Shown here in pieces: positions 45,210-55,686 of a DNA stretch of 64,000 nucleotides. The stretch comes from Charina bottae (lineage: Eukaryota; Chordata; Lepidosauria; Squamata; Charinaidae): positions 177,752,725-177,816,724 of the forward strand of contig JALMGJ010000003.1 of assembly GCA_023362775.1 (NCBI GenBank), given 5' to 3'. The notes beneath the pieces were generated by a model that did not search any database, was not told where the DNA came from, and worked only from the letters and a program-made list of their open reading frames with translations. Within the stretch, counting starts at the first letter, position 1; each line of letters begins with the position of its first letter. The translations under genes and the position numbers were made by a program.

Positions 45210-46157
45210 TGTTGGTGTGTGTGTTTTGTTGCATATTTATTTATTTAATTTATTTATTTATTTAATTTATATTACTGCCCATCTTCCCCCAAAGGGGGAA
45301 CTTTGGGCGGTTTACAATAAAACCGGAGTTAAAATACAAACAGATCCCAATGGAAGTGGAATAAATATATAATATCATTATAATTATTAAAAGATATAAA
45401 TAGAATAGAATGAAATGAAATCTAGATGGCTACAGTTCTTCCTCAAATCCTGAGTGCAAGGGCCATTCTCAATCCATTCTAGGGTGCTAGCCATCCCCAT
45501 GAATGACTATTTCCCCTCCCGTCCCAGGCTTGGTGGCAAAACCAGGTTTTCAGTTTTTTCCTGAAGTCCAGGAGTGAGGGGGCCTGTCTCATCCCTGGGG
45601 GAAGGATGTTCCAGAGGGCGGGCACTACTGCAGAGAAGGCATGCTTCCGAGACCCCGCTAGGTGGAATTCTTTTAAAGATGGGGTCCGTAACATGCCCTC
45701 TCTGTATTACCGGGTGGGACAGGTTGATTCAGTAGGGGCAAGAGATGCAGAGTATCAGAAAGCATTTGGCATTAGAGACCAGTAATGACGCCAGGCATTG
45801 CAGTAAACCAGTTGTATTAGTCATTCATACAAAAACAGATATTTACAGTTCTCTTCCAGATCCCTGGAAGTATTACAAATCTTTTACCACACACCAAAAA
45901 AGAGAGAAGAAGTAGTAGTAGTAGGAAGCAGGCAGGCAGGAGAAGGCAGACTCTTTTATACTTTTCAACCTGGATCACCTGATGCCTGACCCACTGTCCT
46001 TTCAACCTTTTAACCCAAGAGCACCTGATGCCTGACCTTTTGACTCTGTAACCTTTTAACCTGAGAGCACCTGATGCCTGACCTTAACGTGTGCAGGTGC
46101 TTAATTAACAAGGCTTATTACTTTGTGACTTACGCCTTAAAGAATAATACACCAACA
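45210..46157 (-). repeat. copia 5' LTR, interrupted by an L2-like insertion
   Basis: Begins tgttggtgtgtgtgttttg (45210) and resumes after the L2 at about 45754 with agaaagcatttggc, ending accaaca at 46157. Without the insert it is about 431 bp, like the other LTR. Downstream of the L2 the two LTRs differ at only scattered positions. Confidence 0.9.
45237..45753 (-). mobile_element. L2-like LINE 3' part inside the copia LTR
   Basis: (TTTA)n tail at left, gcccatcttcccccaaaggg UTR, then a coding end read on the minus strand as MLRTPSLKEFHLAGSRKHAF, SAVVPALWNILPPGMRQAPS and FRKKLKTWFCHQAW. Same family as 21796-22283. It is 5'-truncated and younger than the copia insertion. No clear target duplication beyond gcata-like bases. 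Confidence 0.87.
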
Positions 46158-46162
46158 TTTTA

Positions 46163-47083
46163 TACAGTTTCCATTACTAACAACTAAATAATACCTACAA
46201 TGGAGAAGCAGAGGCCTACTCTCATGTTTCTAGTGTGGATCTCAATTTTGATAGAATTGGCCACCTTTGCTGCATTCCATTTCTTAAGGTTACCTCACTA
46301 TGGTTTGAAATGGTTTTATTTAATGTTATCTAATTTCAGTGAATTAGTTTATATTCTATTGAATAGATGCCACTTCTAGGTAAGCTCAGTTCATTAGCAG
46401 ACTGCAAATTCACTTGTACAAAAGAAGCAGCAGTCTCTATCTCTAGAAGCACAAAGCTTTATTTCTTATCCCAATATCGAGCATATCCAGCCATGTTCAC
46501 TGTTGCTGGAACATGACAGACCCAAACTGGCTCACATTAGATGAAGTCTAGCTGTGTCTTTCTTAAGGTTAAATCAGCATCTGTCTTGATTGTCTAAAAT
46601 CTATTCACTTTTTTAAAAAGTTAAGCAAACATTAGAGTTGTTCAATATTTTTCCAGATCAAATTTGTGGAGAAAGTCAAAATGTTAGAAATGTTAGAAAG
46701 CAAAAAGGGAAAAGGCTACACACATTTATAGAAAGAAGCACACATACACTTTGAATCACACTTGGTAATAACCAGTCCTAGCTCTGCTTTTATCTTTATT
46801 ATATGTTTATCCATTGGTCGTAGCAAATTAACCACAGATTGAGAAGAGGGGTCTAGAAGTGAGTTGTTTATCCTGTGCCCTATTTGTAGAAGTGAAAGAC
46901 AGATAATGAGGTAGCTTTGCTATACCTTGTTGCCAATGTAAAATTCACCATTTTCATGAGAAATACCACAACCCAATCTCAGGCAAAAATATGTAACAAG
47001 AAATGAATAATATGAAGTACGTACTGTATATGATACAGGGGTTTGTAATTACGTCCCTTCTCTCCTTGGTTCATAAAGAATCA
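46163..47083. other. No feature recognised
   Basis: Unassigned sequence between the copia element and a tiny hAT MITE; no coding signature. Confidence 0.4.
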
Positions 47084-47091
47084 CTCTAGGC

Positions 47092-47172
47092 CAGTGTTTC
47101 AGCATGGCTGGCTGGGGAATTCTGGGAGTTGAAGTCCACATGTCTTAAAGTTGCCAAAGTTGAGAAACACTA
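47092..47172. mobile_element. Tiny hAT-type MITE (copy 2 of 2)
   Basis: Exact 8-bp duplication ctctaggc (47084-47091 and 47173-47180). Ends cagtgtttc and gaaacacta. The 81-bp core has ggctggggaattctgggagt and gaagtccaca, as in 5687-5776. Confidence 0.8.
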
Positions 47173-47277
47173 CTCTAGGCAAAAGAAAAGGCTGGGCCTG
47201 TAATTTTATATCATCCTACTCTCTGACCATGCTTCTCATGCAAGAAATATGAGATGCTAGGAACTCTCTAGGGCAGT

Positions 47278-47883
47278 CTGTGGCTTGAATCATGTCAACT
47301 GGATTTCTATTTTCTTAGTGGAAACGTTTCACTCCTTATCCAAGGAGCTTCTTCAGTCTGAGTAAAGTTAGTAAGGGAATCCTTAAATGTGTTTCTAGGC
47401 TGGCTGTGTGACCTTGCACCTGGGGCTAGGTCATGGTTATTTTTGAGATGTTTGTTTCTAAGTCCCTTTATCATCTAAAGGAGGATCGTTAAGATTACCC
47501 TGCTGCTGTTGAGCTTGTGAAATGGTCTTAATCTTCCTAGGCACAGAAGACAAAGCAGGAAGGAAGATAGGGGAAAGGTTATGCCTGAGGCCCCCACCTC
47601 TATTCAAGGAAGGATTTTCCAAGTTGGCATGAATGGATTCCTTGACCCCTCTCTCAAACCACCTATCTTCTCTGTCTAAAATGTGAACATTAATGTCCTC
47701 AAATGAGTGTCCTTTTTCCTTTAGATGAAGATAAACTGCTGACTCTGGTCCTGTGGTGTTACTTCTCCTGTGTTGGGCCATCCTCCTGTACAAAGGTTGT
47801 TTGGTTTCTCCAATGTAGAGTTCAGAGCACTCCTCACTGCACTGGATTGCATACACTACATTGCTTTCCTTGTGTTTAGGAGT
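47278..47883 (-). repeat. Inverted terminal arm of the PLE
   Basis: Reverse complement of 48782-49387 at equal length (606 bp, no net indel). The encoded 142-residue C-terminal peptide (TPKHKESNVV... to ...LDDKGT) is identical in both arms, and no nucleotide difference was seen in the stretches compared. The arms enclose an 898-bp loop. Confidence 0.93.
47320..47356 (-). ncRNA. Hammerhead-like motif, left arm
   Basis: Inverted equivalent of 49309-49345: GAAACGTTTC and CTGAAGA around a CTCCTT/AAGGAG stem on the minus strand. Confidence 0.5.
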
Positions 47884-49207
47884 TACAGATACAGATGAAA
47901 CTATGGTCTCCTTTGATGTGTCCTCCCTTTTCACCAGCATCCCCACCACTCATGCTCTATCCGCTGTCAGGAAGAGACTAGAAGAGGACAGCACCCTGGA
48001 AAGGAGAAGCCATCTCAACCCAAACCAGATCTGCCATCTTCTGGACCTGTGTCTTAACACCACTTATTTCACATACAGAGGTGACTTTTACAGACAAAAA
48101 CACGGCTGTGCCATGGGTTCTCCTGTGTCACCCATTGTGGCCAATTTATACATGGAAGAAGTGGAGAAGAAAGCACTCAACACATTCCAGGGAACGGTGC
48201 CCACCCACTGGTTTAGGTATGTGGATGACACCTGGGTCAAAATCAAGGCCCAGGAAGTACAGGCCTTCACGGACCATATAAACACTATAGATGCCAACAT
48301 TAGCTTCACCAGAGAAGACACCAAGGACAACAGACTGGCATTCCTAGACTGTGAAGTCCTCATTGGGACCGGTGGCAAGCTAGAAATAGGGATCTACAGG
48401 AAACCCACACACACAGATCAATACCTGATGTTTGACTCCCACCATCCACTGCAGCACAAACTAGGAGTCATCAGGACATTGTCACACAGAGCAGAAACCA
48501 TCCCCACCTCCATGGATTCCAAAAAGAATGAAAAGCAGCATCTGAGAACAGCTCTGCAAGCCTGTGGATATCCAAATTGGGCCTTCACCAAATCTAAGTC
48601 TACCAGACCTAAAACAGCGACAGATAGGGCTGAGACTCAGAGTAAACGGAAGAACCTGGTCATTCCTTACATGGCTGGCGTGTCTGAAAAGATCAAACGG
48701 ATATTTGGCAAACACCACATACCTGTATATTTCAAACCCACCAACACACTGAGACAGAGGCTTGTACACCCCAAAGATCAAACTCCTAAACACAAGGAAA
48801 GCAATGTAGTGTATGCAATCCAGTGCAGTGAGGAGTGCTCTGAACTCTACATTGGAGAAACCAAACAACCTTTGTACAGGAGGATGGCCCAACACAGGAG
48901 AAGTAACACCACAGGACCAGAGTCAGCAGTTTATCTTCATCTAAAGGAAAAAGGACACTCATTTGAGGACATTAATGTTCACATTTTAGACAGAGAAGAT
49001 AGGTGGTTTGAGAGAGGGGTCAAGGAATCCATTCATGCCAACTTGGAAAATCCTTCCTTGAATAGAGGTGGGGGCCTCAGGCATAACCTTTCCCCTATCT
49101 TCCTTCCTGCTTTGTCTTCTGTGCCTAGGAAGATTAAGACCATTTCACAAGCTCAACAGCAGCAGGGTAATCTTAACGATCCTCCTTTAGATGATAAAGG
49201 GACTTAG
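47861..49207 (+). pseudogene. PLE reverse transcriptase plus GIY-YIG endonuclease, 5'-truncated
   Basis: Open for 448 codons, but the first few codons come from the inverted arm; true PLE homology begins at about DETMVSFDVSSLFTSIP (RT box A with Asp). Then GCAMGSPVSPIVANLYMEEV, RYVDDTWVK (YVDD at 48218-48229), FLDCEV and YRKPTHTDQYL. The endonuclease follows, with VVYAIQCSEECSELYIGETK and LYRRMAQHR (GIY-YIG core, 48800-48895), and FERGVKESIHANLENPSLNR. The N-terminal RT fingers are missing, but the remaining frame has no stop, so the copy is young. Confidence 0.88.
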
Positions 49208-49308
49208 AAACAAACATCTCAAAAATAACCATGACCTAGCCCCAGGTGCAAGGTCACACAGCCAGCCTAGAAACACATTTAAGGATTCCCTTACTAACTT
49301 TACTCAGA

Positions 49309-49345
49309 CTGAAGAAGCTCCTTGGATAAGGAGTGAAACGTTTCC
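49309..49345 (+). ncRNA. Hammerhead-like ribozyme motif, right arm
   Basis: CTGAAGA (49309-49315), stem II CTCCTT/AAGGAG with a ggat loop and one bulge, GAAA (49335-49338), then CGTTTC. GAAACGTTTC provides a short palindromic stem III, as in the minimal dimeric hammerheads reported for PLEs. Stem I is not clear by eye. Confidence 0.55.
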
Positions 49346-49435
49346 ACTAAGAAAATAGAAATCCAGTTGACATGATTCAAGCCACAGACTGTTCCACCTG
49401 GATGACTGAGAACCTTCATAGACATATCTCTAGGG

Positions 49436-49742
49436 CAGTGCTTTCCAAACTGCCACCGTTGGCGACACACTAATGGCGGCAGCGGCGGCGGCGCGGGGGG
49501 GCGTGCAGCGGTGGTGGCGTGCACGGTGGCGGCGGCCTCGTGTTTTCTGCTAAAACGCGGAAGCGCTGATGGTGCGCCGCTGCCATTGTCGCCGCTGCCA
49601 CCGTGCACACCACCACCGCCGTGCGCAACCCTGCGCCGCCACCGTGTATGCCCCCGCCGCCGCTTCCGGGTTGTGTCGCAACACACTAAACTGTGTGTTG
49701 CGACACACTAAAGTGTCGCGACGCACAGTTTGGAAAGCTATG
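49436..49742. mobile_element. CpG-rich hAT MITE, copy 3
   Basis: Exact 8-bp duplication ctctaggg (49428-49435 and 49743-49750). TIRs cagtgctttccaaactg and cagtttggaaagctatg. 307 bp with the shared aaaacgcggaagcgctgatg block. The left 4 bp (cagt) were copied into the target duplication of the adjacent PLE. Confidence 0.92.
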
Positions 49743-49908
49743 CTCTAGGGCCACTCCTATTGCTCTCCATCCTCTAGAAGCACCTGCTCTCTGTTATAAG
49801 AAGCTTAGAACATTTGGGGTCTGCCCATTGTAACTGTAAAGCTTTGCCCCATCAGCCTGTAAAGTTACAGCCTTTAAAGGCTATTGATAAGTAGGCTATT
49901 AATATTAA

Positions 49909-50245
49909 AAAGGTAAAGGTTCCCCCCGCACATTTGTGCAGTTGTGTCCGACTCTAGGGGCCGGTGCTCATCTCCGTTTGTTAGCCAAAGAGCCAGCGTT
50001 ATCAGAAGATGCTTCCATGGTCATGTGGCTGCATGACGCGCCCGTAACGCTGTTACCTACCCACCAAAGTGGTACCTATTAATCTACTTGCATTTGCATG
50101 CTTTCAAATTGCTAGGTTGGCAAGAGCTAGAGCTAGTGCAGGAGCTCACTCCGCACGCAGGGCTAGGGATTCAAACCTCCGAACTTGCGATCTTCCAATC
50201 GACAAGCCTGGCGTCTTACCCGCTGAGCCACCACACCCATTTAAC
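49909..50245 (-). mobile_element. Sauria-type SINE, copy 5
   Basis: An 11-bp duplication attaatattaa at 49898-49908 and 50246-50256, the right one expanded into an (ATTAAT)n run to about 50275. Complete tail (ggtaaaggttcc) to head. Minus orientation. Confidence 0.88.
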
Positions 50246-50256
50246 ATTAATATTAA

Positions 50257-51658
50257 TATTAATATTAATATTACTTAAATAGTAATATAAGGGATAGAAT
50301 AAGCATTCCACACTATAGCTTTTTCTATTGAATCAATTGGGCAAAAATAGCCTTCCAAATGCTCTGCCGGATTTTTGGATAGAAAAATGGAGTAGGTGAT
50401 GCCTCTTAATTTTTCTTAGGGAAACAGGAAGAGGAAAGAAATACTCTAGGAAGCAGGTTGAATGGGAGACTCTAGAATATCAATTTTCCGATCAGGAGGA
50501 AACAGAAGACAGAGGAAAAGAGGAGCAATGATGGACTTTTGTTCCCTGGTTGTGATGTCTATTCCTGAAGTCCATGGTGGTCAGTAGGATACCAATCAAT
50601 GTTTCTGAATCTGCATTTCCAACACTAATAACTAAATAAGTGCAAGAACATCACATTCCTCCAGTAAGAATTTCTTCAAAATTCTCTTCTCCTAACGCAA
50701 ATTATATTTCATGCATTTAAATGAGAACTGGTTTTATTTTATTTATTTGTTTAGCATATGGCACACATTGCCAGGGAGTCTACAATGTTACACAGTCGAT
50801 GTCCTGGCGCCAGATAATGAAAACTGGTAAACACACACATGCACAGAATAATTTCTCTATCCAGTTATTATTTTTAGAAATGTTGGCTGTATGCGTTGTG
50901 AAATTGTGATAAGTAAGAGGATGAGAAGACCATGGCAGAACATCAAACAAGAACCAAACCAACAGAGATTCCTTTAAGAAGTCAACTAAAATGAATATTG
51001 GGTTCTGTACACCTGCTCATTTTCAGGACTGGACTAATTTTTAGAACCAACATTACATGCCTACACTGAAATTACCTTTTGAAAATACCCTAGAATGTAT
51101 AAATGAATGAATCCTTTATAATGACCAGGGGCCAGCATCTTAAAATAATCTACAAGGACAAATATTTCCAGACATTAAACAATACATAATAAAACAATTA
51201 TTAGCATAATAAATCAATCGTAAATTAAAACCAAAGAAGAGGTTTTCTAACTGTTGAGAAAGCTGGATTACCTGTTCCTTCAGCAACCTCTCATTAACTG
51301 TTGCTGCACCCTAGAGGGTGCTAAATTTTGCTGTCTTACAGGTTGTAGCCAGCTGTCTATCTTCAAATAACAGAGTGAGCAAATATTAATCTGGGTTGCT
51401 GGGAAAGTTTGCTAACAGGAGCATAATAAATTCAATGAATGCTGTAGATTCCTATATAATTTTCCTATATGAAAAATGGACATGCTCATTTAAAAAAATC
51501 CCCTTTCCTGAGTCATTAATGCAAGTCCTGTGAGGTTGTATTCAAACATCCTCCCGCTGGTTAATTCTGCTGTTGCTATGCCCTCCCACGTATCTGTTCC
51601 AGTAAAACAAGAGCTGATCACTTTCCTTCCTGTGAGTGTGTCTTGATGGGTGTATATA
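50257..51658. other. No gene recognised
   Basis: Unassigned DNA. The short open frames show no family resemblance. Confidence 0.4.
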
Positions 51659-51659
51659 T

Positions 51660-51695
51660 AATAATTAATTAATTAATTAATTAATTAATTAATTA
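51660..51695. repeat. (TTAA)n microsatellite
   Basis: About eight uninterrupted attaatta repeats. It sits at the 3' end of the following minus-strand L2-like element and probably grew from its (ATTT)n-type tail. Confidence 0.9.
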
Positions 51696-52220
51696 GATTT
51701 ATATAGCCACCCATCTCACATATGTGACTCTGGGTTGCTTACAATAAAATAGATAAAAGCAATAAAATACATAATATAAAATTAAAAACAAGAACACTAG
51801 CAGCTGAGCTTCATAAATAACCATAAAAAAGGCCAAGAGATGGGCTCTATCACACTCCTGGGGCCACCGGCCCAGGCACAAAACCAAGTTCTTGGGGCCT
51901 TGTGAAAGACCAGCAGGGTCGGGGCTAGCCTAATTTCAGATGGACTGATGTTCCACAGAGTGGGTGCCATAGGAGAAAAGGCCCCCCTCCTGGGCCCCAC
52001 CAGACAACACTCCTTAGCTGATGGCACCTGGAGCATGCCCCTCCTACCAGACCAGGTGGGATGGGTAGAAACAATTGGGAAGAGACAGTCCTGTAAGTAG
52101 CCTGGTCCCAAACCATGAAGGGCTTTAAAGGTAACAACCAGCACCTTGAATTGCATCCTGAAGCACACTGGAAGCTAATGCAGCTTGCAGAGCAGTGGTG
52201 TCACATGCACTGAAAAACTG
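51696..52220 (-). mobile_element. L2-like LINE: ORF2 C-terminus and 3' UTR
   Basis: Minus-strand peptide FKVLVVTFKALHGLGPGYLQ, then RRGAFSPMAPTLWNISPSEI and FHKAPRTWFCAW. This is the L2 tail with the TFKALHGLAPxYL motif. The UTR reads ccacccatctcac. Frame mostly open, substitutions many. Confidence 0.83.
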
Positions 52221-52236
52221 ACACCATTAACTGCCC

Positions 52237-52560
52237 ATGCTGTTGCATACTCATCCCACTTACACCGACCATCTTGTCCCAATTACATTGACCCATCCCA
52301 CCTGGTTCCGGCAGGAAGGGCATGTTACAAACCCCGTCGGCTCAAGAATTCCAACTGGTGGGTTCCAGGAGGAGAGCCTTTTCTGCCATTGCCCCTGCCC
52401 TGTGGAACATCTTGCCCCCTGCGGTGAGGTTGGCCCCCACTCTTGTAGCCTTCAGGAAGAGTGTGAAGACCTGGCTCTGCCAACTAGCGTGGGGATCTGA
52501 TAGGTGTATGTAGCCCTGGGGGTGGTTGCGTGCAAGCAATGTATGTACTGATAAGGAGAC
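52237..52560 (+). mobile_element. L2-like LINE C-terminal fragment
   Basis: Plus strand, divergently placed next to the preceding one. Peptide FQLVGSRRRAFSAIAPALWN, ILPPAVRLAPTLVAFRKSVK and TWLCQLAW, followed by a gggggtggtt UTR start. It lacks the 3' (AAAT)n tail, so it is truncated. Confidence 0.8.
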
Positions 52561-53084
52561 TTGTTGAAATCATTCATGCTTTATAAGAAGAACTTATACA
52601 TTCTTATAAGAAGAACCCAGAAGACCTTATAGTTGAAGAAGAACTAAAACCTAAAACCTAGATTTTATCTTTTGTCATGCAGAAAATACAACCTGGAAAT
52701 TACCATTCCAGGAGTGCTGTACTATTACAATTTCATCAAACATTAGAATTCAGTGTTCAGAGGATCTTCTAAGAGACTGTCCTCTGCAAATTTACCGGCA
52801 GATGTTCCAAATCTTCTACAGGAGGCCATGACTGGTGCCCCCTTGAACATTCAAATTCTGATTTCAGAGATCTCACTAAGATAAAGGGAGACTGAGTTTG
52901 AAATCCTGACAGTAAGTATTCTTTTTCGACATATGCATGAACATCACACTGACAAGAGACTTCACTTGGTAAATCCTTGCTGCATTTGAAAAAACTGTTC
53001 TGCCTTTAAAAAAACATATATCCTGTTGCTAAGGTTTCCTATGGTCTCCTTGGTCTGTTTCAGATAAAGAACATAGAAATTTCA
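52561..53084. other. No feature recognised
   Basis: Unassigned sequence between two L2-like fragments. Confidence 0.4.
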
Positions 53085-53262
53085 GCTGATGCAGAATGTG
53101 GCGGTGCAGGCAGTTATGTGTGTTTCTGGTAGAACGCATGTTACACCTTTGCTTCATGAGCTGCATTGGTTACCAGTCTGTTTCCAGGTCCAATTCAAGG
53201 TGCTGGTGTTGACCTTAAAGCCCTACATGGCATGGGACCGGGTTATTTGAGGGACCACCTAC
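53085..53262 (+). pseudogene. L2-like ORF2 internal fragment
   Basis: Reads LMQNVAVQAVMCVSGRTHVT, PLLHELHWLPVCFQVQFKVL and VLTLKPYMAWDRVI. These match the L2 motifs LVQNAAARLL..HITPLLxxLHWLPV..RIQFK and TFKALHGLAP. Truncated on both sides. Confidence 0.8.
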
Positions 53263-55544
53263 ATTCCTATCTTTCTTTCTTCTTTTCTTCTCTGAGACAA
53301 CTTTCACAGTGAACTATAAAACTGTATTTTTAAATAGTTTCTCAATAAAATCTTCTATCCCCAAAAGCCACTGTTTTCATTTCAGTGGTTCCCCTGGGTA
53401 CATTGCAAGCACAGTCCATATCTAGTCTTTGTTCTTAAAGAAGTAAACATGTTAGTTTGGGGACTAGTTCTAGTACATAAATAGTAGCTGATCCTCTTGC
53501 AGAACAGATCTGAGGTTACAGTCGAAAAGGTGAGCCTAATACTTGAATTAAATTTTCCTCCATCATTCATGTTCCAGAAAATCTTATTCCCCAATCACCG
53601 AGAAACAGTCTGAGGCAAGTATAGCAATATGTATCCTGAGCAAGCACAATAATGGCATTCTGCTGCATCCTACATGTGGTGAAGCTGGAGAATAAAGCTA
53701 TTAATAACTTCTATGATGATGCCGATATACCAGAGATCTCTGGATCCTATTGCCTGGAAAACATGCCTGGGAAGTTCTATTGTACTCATGTCCTGCATAG
53801 AGGCTTCCCATAGGCGTAGAATGAGCCAGTGCTTGGTTACGGGGGGAACAGAAGCTGATGGTGATAAACCCTGGAAAACATTGCAGTAGAAGGAAAGAAG
53901 AAATGAATCAAACAAAGATGAAACAAATGACATTCTTCATCGGAAATCTTGAATTCCCATATGTTTTATAACGAAAACTCTTTCTTACGTTGTCCATAAA
54001 TGCCAAAACTTAATCTCCAATTCTAATTTGCAAGCCCTCATGGCAGCCTCAGATACACATTTACCAGAGACAGATTGTACTCTATGTGCATATAAAAGCA
54101 CGTGGAAACTAAATTTTAGTAATTCACTTAAAAAATATGGAAAGAACAAAAACTTATGATGTTATGAAATAGCAATGATTTGTATAAATATATGTATAAC
54201 ATTAGGATGTTGATACAAATTTGCCCAGAATTGTTGAAATTACACTTGCTTTTAGGCACATTTGTTGGGTATTACCACAATATAAAAGTGGTACACTCAA
54301 ATAGCCTGAATTTATCCTATATCTATCTATGTCTAATACAGTGTTGATTTAATTGAATACAGTTTGAATTATCTTTATATTTCTTATTGTTGTTAGCCAG
54401 CTTTTTTCCAACTGAAAGGCAAGAAACAAATCCAACAAATAAACATAATTTGCAAAACCTCATGGGCCTCAGATAAGTGTAGAAGAACTTTTGGGTGATT
54501 GATGGAACTCTCACATGGCTAATTTATTCACAAATTCTGTGCCTAGAACTAGTGAATATATTTTTGCTATATTTAGTTGGTTGATAGGCAAGTAAAACAC
54601 TTCTGAAAAAGCTCTGAATTGGTGGGGTATGGTTATCCTGGTTTGTGTTCCTAGTTATAGATTGCAACATATACATGCTATTAAAATCTTTTATTTTTGG
54701 ATACTTCAAAGAAAATATATAAAATACAAAAGAGAACATGAAAAAAGAATAAAAGAATATAATACAAATGAATAAACGGGGAGTTTACAATTGCCATGGA
54801 GGTTATAGCTTTCTAATATATCATTAAGTAGCTGTAAATAGGTAAGTATATTGTATATAGTATATAATGTTAAAAAACTAAAGGTCACTATTTGTAGTGG
54901 AAATGCGGAAGATCTTTGTTATTTCAAGGGGTTAGGTGACATATTTTGATTTTCTCCCTCACACAAAGAAGATTAGAGTTTATTTTGAGTTATACTGATG
55001 TTTAACTGGCTTGTTTTTATTTCTGCTTGGAATGGAGGGGGAGATAGATTACCCCAAGCTTGTTAGTTTAAGCATAGGTTCACTCCTCCAACAGCCCCTC
55101 CAGTAGCTTGGAATGGGGGGGAGAGATAAGAGATTGTTGATGTTGGGCACTGGCTTATCTGTAAAGCTTCCCAGGCTCTGGGATGATGTCATAAACAGGT
55201 GCTCTAGACCCCAGGAAGTATCCCAGTCAAGGTCAGGCCATGCAGCCTCGGCACCATGGAAACATGGTCACGGGATTTGAGGGCCAGACTTTGATAAAAA
55301 CCTTAGGATTCTCTTTTGAGTTTGGGAGCTTCTATACAGACTCAGGACGCTGGTTGCTGTAGAACTTAAAGCCATCCTTTTGGGGTTATTTCTGCTGTCT
55401 TGGTCAGGAGGCTCCTGGTAGCAAAAGGGAATAAAGGTGTCAGCTTGCTTGGTATGTATGATTTCTTTCTGTATGCTATGCTTTTATGCTTTTGTTTAAT
55501 CTGCCTAAACTGTATTTCTGGTTAAACTGTGTTTCTGTTTAAAT
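53263..55544. other. No gene; possible LTR-like stretch near the end
   Basis: Mostly unassigned. 55000-55544 together with 55687-55790 has features reminiscent of an LTR (ataataaagc and gggaataaagg signals, GC-richer upstream part), but no terminal dinucleotides plus target duplication could be fixed. Offered only as a possibility. Confidence 0.3.
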
Positions 55545-55556
55545 CTGTTTGCTTAA

Positions 55557-55674
55557 TGTATTGTCGAAGGCTTTCACGGCCAGAGTTCGATGGCTGTTGT
55601 GGGTCTTCCGGGCTGTGTGGCCATGTTCTGGAAGTTGTGGCAGGAACCACAACTTCCAGAACCCACAACAGCCA
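55557..55674. mobile_element. Miniature Penelope fold-back insertion (118 bp)
   Basis: Perfect 12-bp duplication ctgtttgcttaa at 55545-55556 and 55675-55686. The insert starts with the PLE terminus ttgtcgaaggctttcacggc and folds back: 55591-55604 pairs with 55661-55674, and 55626-55640 with 55647-55660, around a 6-nt turn. The PLE family C terminus on the left recurs inverted and shortened on the right. Confidence 0.75.
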
Positions 55675-55686
55675 CTGTTTGCTTAA

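Larger units (their letters stand above)
38331..46157 (-). mobile_element. Ty1/copia LTR retrotransposon, structurally complete
   Basis: Two LTRs (38331-38763 and 45210-46157, the latter enlarged by an L2) begin and end TGTTGGTG...CACCAACA (TGTGGGTG at the left outer end) and are flanked by the 5-bp duplication tttta (38326-38330, 46158-46162). Minus-strand order is gag, protease, integrase, RT, RNase H, the copia order. Primer site and polypurine tract are at the expected borders. Without later insertions it is about 4.8 kb. Several stops and frameshifts show that it is no longer autonomous. Confidence 0.95.
47278..49426 (+). mobile_element. Penelope-like element fold-back copy (family A)
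   Basis: The 13-bp duplication tctctagggcagt (47265-47277 and 49427-49439) bounds 2149 bp. The plus-strand part encodes RT (from inside the domain) and GIY-YIG; the left 606 bp (47278-47883) is an inverted copy of the 3' end (48782-49387). The right side continues with cctggatgactgagaacc, a common PLE terminus. The copy is 5'-truncated with an inverted tail, a known PLE insertion outcome. Confidence 0.9.

Noticed and set aside
47458..47949. A separate minus-strand gene encoding a GIY-YIG-like protein
   Set aside because: It is the inverted arm of the PLE; the peptide is identical to the C-terminus of the plus-strand ORF.
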